DNA from: Phoronis australis
Lineage: Eukaryota; Phoronida; Phoronidae
Length of the DNA stretch: 64,000 nt
Assembly: GCA_002633005.1 (NCBI GenBank)
Contig: NMRA01000062.1
Coordinates: 917,981-981,980, forward strand
Reading direction: 5' to 3'
In this document: positions 1 through 11,700 of the stretch, piece after piece
How the letters are laid out: each line of letters begins with the position of its first letter
Numbering within the stretch: position 1 is the stretch's first letter
Program-made: the position numbers and the translations under genes
Notes under the pieces: model-generated
The model's database searches: none
What the model was told of the DNA's origin: nothing
The model's input: only the letters and a program-made list of their open reading frames with translations

Positions 1-2685
1 GATTAAAACTCATTTCCAGTAGTTTCCACAATTACGTATGATACTTGGAGTCAAGCATTTGATCACCAGAAGAGCTAAACACGTTACAAATAGTGCATCT
101 TCAAAATGAAACACTGTTCACGCAGAGTTACCGTACTCACCTCTGGCTCCAATTTCACTTCAACCTTCTCATGACCATTCTGTTTAACTTCGCCTATACC
201 GCGGCTTAACAGTGACAGGTGTAGTGCACTCGTCATGATGGACCTGCACCCCACTCTAAAACTTAAGACTTGAATCGGCCTTAGTCACTTAACTTTGTTT
301 GCTGCATCTTGAAAATGGAGGTTCGATCGAATACTCGCAATAATCACAAAGATGAATGCTCCGTCATTTCGCCAGCCTGTATGAACGCAGACCCTAGTCG
401 CTCTTTACACGTTTCTGGCAAAATCTGTTGCTGATTCTTTACTTATTGACTGGGACCCGACCGATTATCGATAAATCTAATGAGTGAATAATCCATTAAA
501 TGCTTAAGTGAAAATCAATCACGGTTAGCCTTCGTCCGCCATGTTGTTTTGGAGTGTTGCTCGGGTGCATGTGACGTCATACACCCCTATTCCGCAAGAG
601 GGCGCCTGTAGTTTAAAAAACAGCAGCGGTTATTCCCAAAGACGGTCTCTGGTATTCCTATGAAAACTTGTCGAGAAATTTGTTTTTATTCAGTGGTTGC
701 CACCGTGACCAGCCATGTAGAAAGGAGGCAGCACGGGCAGGGGACCTGTTTAGTGATAGCTTCAATGCGGGTTTTTTAAAACTCACTATAAGTTCAAAAA
801 TTCTCTTAACAGGAGCATAAGCACGGTGCCGCCCGAAGTGTTTTTATTCAGTCATCGTAAGCGTGAAAGCTGACGCACGGTATATGCACAGGCGTCCTCA
901 GTGAAGCCAGTCGGTACATTTCTCTCAAAGTGCAAGTCTATAGGTGACGTTTCCGAAATTTGCGCGTGCAATACAGTCCAAAAGTTGTCCTTTGGAAGTT
1001 ATCAGACGAATGGTGGAATAACACAAATTCATTTGAGAATTGACTAGAATAAAATACTGGCTGTTCACTTCGATGTGTCACTGGTACCGTAGTCACGTTT
1101 TCGATGATCATTTTTGGCGAAAGCTACAGTACCTTTACTTAAAGATACATTTCACCTTATTTGCCTGGCTAAAAGATGAACATTGAAATATGGACTTTTA
1201 CGCTTGTAAAATCCGCCGGGCGCATCCCTTATAAGATTTCCCCTTCCAGTGTCACCAGCTGCTAGATGTAAACCCCAAAGTGCCGCACTTAATAAAAGAT
1301 AGTTACGTGCTAGATACGTGCAAAGAGACAGTATGCGCTCGCTGTTGACTAAAATAAAGTGTACAGACTGACTGTTTTAAAATGGATAGGGCATAACTAT
1401 TTACTCCGAAATCGGGAGTTTTAGCGCGATCATTAATATGATGCGTCGGAGCGCGTGCTAATTTCGTTTACACTTTTTTTACACCAGAGGTCTGTTCTCT
1501 CCACTTCAAATAAATTACAAATTTCGTGACGTGGGGCTTTTAGTCAGCAAAGTCATCTCGTAGGAATTCTCAGCTTGAATACCCATTTATCAGAGATGCC
1601 CATCCCTTATGTGCCACTGATCTAGATACCATGTCAGGGCCAAACCCGTGAGAAATACACCAAACGAGAAGCTCAGTACCAATAAAAGAATTTACTGGTG
1701 TCGAAAAGCACCACACTTTCCGCGTAACGCATCACTATCAGTTATTGATCACATTAGGCGACTTATACTTTCAAAGGGCCAGTGAAAAAACGCGTCATGT
1801 CAAACGAGGTTATCTTTGACGTTATTCAGGTTTTGTTTAATTAAATTCCTCCAAAACCATTTGATACGCCATTGCTAATCAGTTGAAATTTCTTAAGACA
1901 CGTTCACTATCTTCGCGGGCTCAAACTTCACACTCCTATTGATAACGGGCTAGTCCAAATTCAGGTAAATTCCAAGTTTCGTCTTGTCCGTTTTAACAAC
2001 TTACGCTGAAATTGAGTAACAATAGCAAACTTTTCGCACACGACCGTGATAACTGCATGTGAACACACAGTATAAATCATGGTATTCTAAGGAAAGCACT
2101 TGATTTCAAATCCCCGTTCTGTTGTATAACTATCTTGTGCCCATGTAGATCGCGGCAACATACTATCGGAGATAATCCTCACACTGTAAAGGATAATTAC
2201 TCATAGTTGCAATCATAACACTTCCTCGGCCTACAGTGAACCTGTCAGTTCCTGGAAATAAAAGTAAGTAATCGAGATAAATGAATAGCATATTCACTTA
2301 TATTACGTATTTCAGAAAAGTGGAGTTGATTTCTCTTCAGTGATATGACGGAAATCAATCTAACGCCTGTGTGTGAACCTGACGTATTTATTCAGCAATA
2401 GTATCCGACTTACTACGGTGAACAGGTCATTTTTCTCCTCACTTGCAATGCACGCACATTCGGACCAGGATCGTGCTACTCAACAGTTGGCTAGATAGTC
2501 TTTATGTTAATAAAGTCTACAGTTTATCACCATGTTTCGCTTTTAATTCAGTCGAGGTTATTGAAAAGTAAACGTTTATCATCTCGCTGCTATTACTTCA
2601 ACAATAACCAGACACATAACATACATGTAGGCAGTTTTCGAACACTTCCTTTACTACAAGACTGCAACCACCCTTCTTGTTTCAG
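1..2685. other. upstream region, no coding gene seen
   Basis: No reading frame with recognisable protein character is visible on either strand. Because the gene 1 start codon lies immediately after an acceptor-like pyrimidine tract and AG, an untranslated first exon should exist in this stretch. One candidate donor (AAAA then GTAAGTAA) would end such an exon at about 2263. This is inference; transcript data would be needed to place the transcription start. Confidence 0.5.
530..610. promoter_or_regulatory. promoter-like patch with CRE palindrome
   Basis: A perfect TGACGTCA (CRE/ATF-type palindrome) lies at 572-579. About 30 bases to its left the minus strand reads ATGGCGGAC, a YY1-like core. 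A GC-richer stretch with GAGGGCGCC follows at about 598-606. Such clusters mark promoters in many animals, and this one could belong to a gene running left out of the window or to a far-upstream first exon of gene 1. The call rests on motifs alone. Confidence 0.2.
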
Positions 2686-2749
2686 ATGGCGCTGTTACTG
2701 GCGCTGTTAGCGCTTAGTTCAAGCATACTGTGTTTATCAGCAGCAGCAG
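2686..2749 (+). CDS. gene 1 exon 1: signal peptide
   Basis: ATG begins directly after a TTCTTGTTTCAG acceptor-like sequence. It opens a 21-codon hydrophobic run rich in Leu and Ala (starting MALLLALLALSSS, ending in AAA), a typical cleavable secretion signal. The exon ends CAGCAGCAG then GTAAGG, leaving phase 1. The start at an exon edge implies an upstream non-coding exon. Confidence 0.8.
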
Positions 2750-5700
2750 GTAAGGTCTTTATTTGCTAAACAACTCAAGGTGTTGTTAAACTATTGCATT
2801 GAAAACCATGCATGCGTCCATATGCACCGTCAGTTGTCGTAACTTAGAAGATTAAAGCAGAAAGGGCCGTCAACGCTTTCACAAATCCACACATACGCAG
2901 ATTTCTGGAACTCAGTTGAGTGCCTATTTGGGACTTTTTCTTACTACTGGGCAATAGTGACTGGTTACTGAAACAACCTTTAGAAGAAATAAAAATTATG
3001 TAGACTTTAAGATAAAACTGTAGCAAACCAAGGATCAGATGTTTTCTTTGTTTAAGAACAATCCCAGAATGAAGCAAACGTGATCTCCAATACTTTGGTT
3101 ACTATTCCAGATCCTCCGGACAACAGGGGCACTGAATTCGTTATTGGCTTTACTAAGAATTACCGAAACCAGGGTAAGAATAACCTCTTCATCACTTGTC
3201 TGCAAGACACCGCTGTTACTGTCGACGCACCAGGGGCGAAATTCAAACAGACATTTAATTTGAAGGCAAAAGAACTCAAGACCATTGACCTGCCAATTTC
3301 TTTGCGGATGAACGTTGCAAATGGAATTGAAAATAAAGGGATATTGGTGACTTCCACCAAGGAGGTCATCGTCTATGGGATCAGCTTGCAAAAGGCTACA
3401 ACAGACGCTTTCCTGGCACTACCCACTGATATCCAGTCAGACCGCTACATACTTGCTTCCATAAAGCCAACAACACAGAATGCTAACCTTGGCGTTGTTG
3501 CCAGTCGAGATGACACAACCATCACAGTAAAGCCTCCTGGAAAGGCAGTGATTACCAAGAAATTGAATAGGCTTCAAACATACCATTACTCGGTAAATGC
3601 CGACTTGACTGGAACCATAGTAACCGCCGACAAACCAGTCTCGGTTTATTCGGGAGCAGAGTGCACACGAGTTGGCAATGTGGGCGCCTGTGACCATTTG
3701 GTTGAGCAGATACCGCCCGTCAACACATGGGGCAAACGATTTGCTACTGTGCCAATAGCCGGAAGAAGAATCGGAGACATTTTCCGCATCATAGCATCTG
3801 AGGACAATACTGCTATATCGATACCTGCGATGAAACTTACTCAAGTCAGAAATACAGCACAGTTCTACGAAATCGTTATACCATCGGAACAGCGCCAGTT
3901 GATTACCTGCTCCAAGCCTTGTCTTGTCATGCAGTACAACAAAGGTATGTGTTTGATATAACATACATTCCTACAATGAAAAACCTGTTAGTCAAAGTGC
4001 TTCGTGCAACATTTTTCACATTTTGTCCATTAAATATATGTCAAAAACTATGAGAAATTAGGAGTTCTTTGAGCATCAAATAGCACCTCAATCGACAATA
4101 GATCAGACCTTGATAATGACGATAAATCTGACACGACAACAACGACTACAAGGACGAGTGCCACAGCGATGCGACTGGCGACAGCAATGATGACAAGTGT
4201 AATGCTGCTTCCATCAGGGCTCTTTGTGCCTCCATTTTGGGACCAAATACCGACACCGTCCCCTGCGAAATTCTCATCTGGCCCGAGAATCCTCAATCCA
4301 CTGATTTCACTGACTCAAGTTTTTTAGCACGATGAGCTCCCAAAGTCTGTCGAATTGGTGGCGACGGGCGGGGATGACTCAAAAGGCACAGCGGGGCCCT
4401 GAATATTGAACTTTGTTGTCAATTTAAGGTCAGTCGTCAGATATAAAGGCCGACCCTTTCATGATAATGGTGCCACCGATAGAACAATATGCTGCCAACT
4501 ATGTACTGTCTACATCTCAGAGCGCAGAGGGACAGGCCTTTTCAAATCAACTTAGCATCGCTATTGAAGGAAAGCACAAAGATGGTCTCATTCTCGATGG
4601 TAAACCGCTCAAGTTAAGTTGTGTTTTACGTTTCCATATCAATTATTATTCCGCCAGTGTAGGAAATAAATCTGTAATAAAGTTGAAGTCTGATCATCTT
4701 TAAGAGCGACGTTGTATTTTTAAAAAATACCGCCAAATGAAAACTTTGGTAAAGCTTTTTAAAAAACGCACACCCCAAGTAATCGCTTTCGCATTAAATA
4801 CATGTTCTCATTCACTTCACTGCATACATTCACCACTAAAACCGAGCTTAGAGGAGTAAGAGACACTTATGTGAAATTCCCGATTGTCTGCCAGTAAAGC
4901 CAGGATTTGAATCCGGGTCTCTCAAACGCGAGCGACGGAGAACCACTGAGCCACATTATCTCCCGGTAAAGCTCAAAACATTTCAACAAGTTGCAACGAA
5001 TTACGGTTCGTACAGTGAAAAAACATATGGAAATTTAAAAAGACTTCAGACCTGCTCAAACCACTTTTTAAAGTGCCGTTGGTGACACCAGCCTATGTGA
5101 TGAAACAGTGAATATTGCCAAAATAAAATGAAACGTTGAAATACCTGTACATGAATTTATGTTCTCCAATTTGGTAGGAGGGGGGGGGTTTAAAAGCCAG
5201 TCTCCGTAGGTTTTCGGAATTAAAAAAATAGGTTGCAACAAAAATGATCTTTTCTAGTAGAGCAAGACTCTTTTAGGGTATCTGCGCAATGCTTAAATAC
5301 AAAGCCCGTTTAATTTGACAACCAAGTGAAACTTAAAGCGGCTATAAACCCACTTTCTATGACAAAAAATAATTCGCACATTGATCTCGAATTGTTCGAT
5401 AGTCAAATTGTAGGTGATATCAGGTCTTCGAAAACATTGGAAAATCATTATTTCAGTTGACGTAGTGAACAACGCTTTTCTGAGCTTGGTTTGAAGACAC
5501 AATGAGCTTTCATGTATTCTAGAGTTCAGAGATCGTCTCTTAACCTCGTAAGGAACGAGACAATATCACGTTTATGTACGTATGTAAGTGACCCAAATCA
5601 AAACTAGTTTTATTAGCAGAGAGCACGGGTTCATTGGGTTTGTAATTGGTTCCAATTTGCTTTACAGATCGCATGGCTTGCTGTTCCTGACACTAACCTT

Positions 5701-8700
5701 GTCGGTGGAACACTGACTATTGCTCATGGTCGTCACGAAATATACCACAAGAGCCCCATCGTTCCCTTTGCTGCCTATATGTATGGGTACCGAGACTACG
5801 ACTCCTATGGTTATCCAGGTATAAATCAATTTCATTGAGAATACATCAACCTGGAGTATGCAGGACCCTGTCACTCTCATTTTAGAAAAATGACGTGTGC
5901 ACAGCATGGGAAAATCAATTTATGATTTGCAGGAAATATTCAACTGTCACTGGTATTAAATAAGCTAAGTTGTGTGAAAATTTATGTATGGATTTTAAAA
6001 TAACTATTTCTGACATTCATAACTGGTTTCGCGTCCGACGTTCTGCATTTACAGGTGGTCTCCGCCTAGCACCCATCGCCATTCCTTGTAAGCCATCAAC
6101 CCCAGTTCCTTTGGACGGCCTGGATAACGACTGCGATGGGTTGATAGATGAAGAGCTCAAAAATGGAAAAGATGACGACGGCGACGGCAAGATTGACGAA
6201 GATATCGTGGCTCTTCCACCAACACTTGCCATTCCCACCAATTTTACGGCGTCTGTCTGCAGCTTAACAGACAAGACAAAGTACGCGCCGACAGTGGCTG
6301 GGAAAGTAACTGCGAAGGCTTCCAGTAAATGCGAAGCCATCGGAAAGACCCAGGTACGCCTCTAACCTTAAAAACGTGAACAATATACAGTGCTTCTTAA
6401 CATTACCCCCACTAGACGAAACAGGTGATTGCATCTGTTCAGTAATGAACAGTTAAAGACAATCGGCCATTCAGATGTTGTAGATAAAGACATGTCTATG
6501 TTTTCATCAATTTAAATACAAACGTGTTGAGTTAATTCGTCGTTGCTCTATGCAACAGACAAAGAAACATAATTCATAGTTCTTGGTTGGCAGATGCCTT
6601 CAAGTAACGTCTTGTAGTTCTGCTTGGTATAAATATACATAAGAACGCCAAGCAACAAAGGAGATTTCAGGTTAGTGTTTGTGGTCATATTCGACGTATT
6701 GGCTAGTTAGGTATAAATGTTTGAAGTGTGTTTCAAACAGGTGAATTACCAAGACAATGTCCTCAGTAACGCCAACTGTGAGACCGCCATTGAGCGAGTA
6801 TGGAGTGTGCTGGACGGTTGCAAGAATGTCATGGAGCACACTCAGTACATTAGACTATCTATTAAGAAACCCCAGTACAACACCCAGGCCACTGCATCCG
6901 TTTTGTGTAAGAATGCTGCGGAAGGTCGCGCTAAAACTTCTCTGACACCAAAAGTTACTAACCCGTGTCCAACAAACACGGTTACGTTGACAGAGAAGAC
7001 ACCAGCGACTTATTACAGCGGTAAATGCACTGGGCAGACGATCAGTCGCTCTTGGCAAGCACGTGAAAAGTGTGGACGTGTGACGACTCTGACGCAGAAG
7101 TTAACACTTCAAGGATTTGGTGAGTGTTGACAATGACATATTGCATTGAAGGTATTGTCGACTCGTGAAAAGTTTCCGGGACGCCTTTATTTAAATTTTG
7201 ACACATGTTGCAATAGGAAGACCTATCTTTACTGAGTCTATATATTAACAAATGTGCGCGGAGGCGTTTACCTAACCATCCTAGAGAGCTATTCAAATTC
7301 TGCAATACTTTTTCAGGTGCACCGACACTTACAAAGCCGAAAGACTACTCCAACCAAGTATGCAATCTGCAAAGCAAAGCTGAAATCGACCCTTCCAAAA
7401 CTGGCCAGTTGACTGCCAAAGTTCATCCTGAATGTGAGAGGCTGGGAAAAACCAGAATAACATACGCTGACAAAACAATTTCAAATGCGAATTGCAAGCA
7501 CGTGATTCAACGCACTTGGTCAGTGACCGACGGTTGTGGCCAGAAGGCTAGCCACGTGCAGACGATCACCTTAGAGATGATCCGCTCCACCATAGCCGTA
7601 ACGGTGCCACCAACTGCAACAATCCTGTGCATAAACGCTAATGAACTCAAGTCGAAAACTAACATCAACCCGGTAAAACAACCTGCTTCATGCCCAGGGC
7701 AAGTTTTTACTGTCACAGAAACCACCCCCGCAAGTGTGTATTCCGGCAAATGCACAGGACAGACAATCACAAGGACCTGGCAAGTCAGCGAGTCATGTGG
7801 ACGAAAATCAACCCTTGCACAAAAGGTTACTTTAACGACTAAAGGTAAACCTAGTTTGCAGAATATTTATGTAAGTGCTGTACAGGGTAAGGTGTGTTCT
7901 GTGGAAATCGAAGTTTTCGAAATTTTGTTCTCGATGTACCATAACAAGGTGTCCTATCAAAGCAAAACATGTTGCGACGATTCGATGCATTTATCAGATT
8001 AAGCCGCAAATATCGTCATATTTTAGGACCTCATTCTGATTAAATATTTTATAGGCTTTTAATCAGTATTGTTTTATTTGGCAAACAAAACCGGCGAACA
8101 CCACAAGCTTCCACTATTCGAGAGAGGTTTTCGTAAAATACTGAGAAAAGAAACGTATGTTTTCTAGTTCCTCCGAAAGAGACTAAACCGAAAGACTACA
8201 GCAAAATTGTTTGCGATGCAAATAGCGCTGACGAAGTCGATCCAGCGAAAACAGGTCGTCTGACAGCCGTCGTCTCACCCCATTGTGAGAAATTAAAAGC
8301 AACAGAAATTGACTACACTGACAAAGTGGTCAAAAACGCTAACTGTATCAAGCAGATTCAGCGTACATGGAAACTCGTCGATGGCTGTGGACATACTGTG
8401 ACGCACGTGCAGAATATTCAACTGTCTGTAAGCAAACCTAGCGCTACAGTTCCGAAGACTGGCGAACTGGTTTGCTCAAAGGTTGAAGAAGTAAAATCTG
8501 TTGCGGGCCTTCAACCAAAGCTTAACAACCCCTGTCCACAAAATAAAGTCACGGTCGTTGACACCACATCCGCCGCCAAATATGCCGCGGCTTGCTCTGG
8601 CCAGACGGTACAAAGGACGTGGGAGGTGCGAGAGTCCTGCGGAAGAGTTAGTACGATTTCTCAAAATGTGTTGGCGAAAGCCAAAGGTAAGATTTGTTTG

Positions 8701-11700
8701 TCACGTCACAAAAACGTCTTTGGTATCCTTTTAATTAAGTGTGCAAGATAACAGCTTTGTGACAAAAACAAACTTTTGTTTAAAGCCATCTTTCGTTAGA
8801 AACCCGGGGTAATCAATTTCCTTGCACAAATAAAAAACGATTTTTTAGTTTGAGAAAAATTGACAGTTCGTTATTCTTTTCTTCCTTCAACGACCCCACC
8901 ACATGTCTACGATCATCTGAATGCGATATAAACCAAGAATTCGCTTTTAATTTGATAAAACAACAGATCGAGGCCAATGATTTAGCAGCAACTAGAAAAT
9001 GTGTGGCAAAAACGGCATTATGCCATCTTCAAAACATATTTTGGTCATTTTGTGTAGTATTGCTTGTTAAACTTATTACATTTCTTTGAACATGCTTTGG
9101 GTTACGACTTCAATATTTAAGAAAACATCTCAACAAGTGAACAATTTTATAACTGTATTAAAATATAACATTTCCTAATAGCATTGCTATCCATGATATA
9201 GACGAGATATCCCAATAGGGAAATTGATCCAGCGACCCCAATAAAACCGACGAGCGTGCCAACCATTCAGTGAATAGGCAATTTCCAGATAACAAGTGGC
9301 TAACAGAGGCTTATTTGATTCACCAGAAGCACGTTTCACAACATTTCTATGGAATAATTCATATTTTTCAGTGCCACCGAAAGATAACAAACCGAAAGAC
9401 TACAGCAAGACGGTCTGTGACGTGAACAATGCTAACGAGATCGATCCAACAAAAACTGGTCGTCTTACTGCCGTTGTCTCACCCGATTGCGAAAAGTTAA
9501 AGGCTACAAAAATTGACTACACCGACAAAGTGGTCAAAAACGCTGACTGTGTCAAGCAGATTCAGCGCACATGGAAACTCGTCGATGGCTGTGGACAAAC
9601 CGTGACGCACGTGCAGAATATTCAACTGTCTGTAAGCAAACCTAGCGCTACAGTTCCGAAGACCGGCGAACTGATATGCTCAAAGGTTGACGAAGTAAAA
9701 TCTGTTGCGGGCCTTCAACCAAAGCTTAGCAACCCCTGTCCACAAAATAAAGTCTCGGTTGTTGACACCACATCCGCCGCCAAATATGCCGCGGCATGCT
9801 CTGGCCAGACGGTACAAAGGACGTGGGAGGTGCGAGAGTCCTGCGGAAGAGTTAGTACAATTTCTCAAAATGTGTTGGCGAAAGCCAAAGGTAAGATTTG
9901 TTTGTAACGTCACAAAGACTAGTGTTTTTAAATAATGAATATTACAATTACCAATGGCGATGATCTTGCCAAACTGAGCCAATTAAAAGGTCCTTTGTAT
10001 CCCCTGAATTAAATGTGCAAGATAACAGGTTTCTGACAAAAACTGAATTTTGTTTCAAGCCACCTTTTGTTAGAAACCCCATGACAACTTGTTCCTTACA
10101 CAGATAAAAAGGGATTTCTTGGTTTCAGAAAAATTGACAGTTCGTTATTTTTTTCTTCATACAATTACCTAGCCATATGGTCAAGCTCACTTGAATGCGA
10201 CATAAACCAAGAATTCGCATTTAATCTACTAAAACAACAGATTAAGACCAATGATTTAGCAGCAAGTAGAACAAGTTTGACGAAAACGGAATTATGCCAT
10301 CTTCAAAACATATTGTGGTCATTTTGTGTATTATTTCTTGTTATGGTTGTAATATTTCTTTGAACAAGCTTTGGGTTTCGACTTCAAAGTTAGCAAAACA
10401 TCTCAACAAGTGAACAGTTTTTATAATTGAATTAAAAGACAATATTTCCTAATAGCATTTCTATTCAAAAATCAGAATTGATCGTAGTAATAGACGAGAT
10501 ATCCCGATACGGAAATAGTTCCAGCGACCCCGGTAAAAGCGGCGAGTGTGCCAACCATTCAGTGAATAGACAATTGTCCGATAGCAAGTGACTATCAGAG
10601 GCTTATATGATTCATCAGAAGCACGTTTCACAACATGTCTATGAGGAATAATTCATATTTTTAAGTCCCACCTAAAGATAGTAAACCAAAAGACTACAGC
10701 AAGACAGTCTGTGACGTGAACAACGCTAACGAGATTGATCCAACAAAAACTGAGAGTCTTACTGCCGTTGTCTCACCCGATTGCGAAAAATTAAAGGCAA
10801 CACAGATTGACTACACCGACAAAGTGATCAAAAACGCTGACTGTGTCAAACAGATTCAGCGCACGTGGAAACTTGTCGATGGCTGTGGACATACCGTGAC
10901 GCACGTGCAGAATATTCAACTGTCTGTAAGCAAACCTAGCGCTACAGTTCCGAAGACAGGCGAACTGGTCTGCTCAAAGGTTGACGAAGTAAAATCTGTT
11001 GCGGGCCTTCAACCAAAGCTTAACAACCCCTGTCCACAAAATAAAGTCACGGTTGTTGACACCACATCTGCCGCCAAATATGCCGCGGCTTGCTCTGGCC
11101 AGACGGTACAAAGGACGTGGGAGGTGCGAGAGTCCTGCGGAAGAGTTAGTACAATTTCTCAAAATGTGTTGGCGAAAGCCAAAGGTAAGATTTGTTTGTC
11201 ACGTCACGTATGTTAGCATTGAGTTTTTTAAATAGTGAATACTGCAATAATCAATGACAATGATCTTTCCAATCTAACCAGGGTGCAAGACCAAAATTTG
11301 GATTTCTGACAGAACTCAAGGGCTTACTGACTCTTATAATCAGAGTCTACACTTGAGATGGTGTCGTTAGGAATGGATGTTGAAACAAGATAAGAGGCGC
11401 GAGAACATTGTATAGAATTTAGTGGGTATTTACCACATATGTGAAGGCTAGATACTCTCAAGAAGCAGCAGGGCTATACTTATTCGAAATGATATTTTTG
11501 AGCTTCGACATTTCAAAAACAACCTAGTCAAAATTTGAGTAATAGCATGCTACCACTCGGTTGGATAAGGTCAACGTATTCTTTAATCCACATTGTTGGA
11601 ATTTTACTGACGACCTACGATAATTGGCGACAGAGATTTCTGAATAAACTGATACTAAATCCTGTGTTAGGGTTTTCAACGAAAATTCGTTCTCTCACCT

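Noticed and set aside
590-606. CTCF-like core (CCGCAAGAGGGCGCC)
   Set aside because: Single imperfect match, and CTCF is not known from non-bilaterian animals, which this genome may represent.
3035-3964. Minus-strand open frames opposite exon 2 (3035-3391 and 3437-3964)
   Set aside because: The plus frame encodes a clear IgGFc-binding domain; the opposite frames lack domain character.
4903-4953. True tRNA gene on the minus strand
   Set aside because: A and B boxes are present but no acceptor stem pairs, and the box spacing is shorter than normal.
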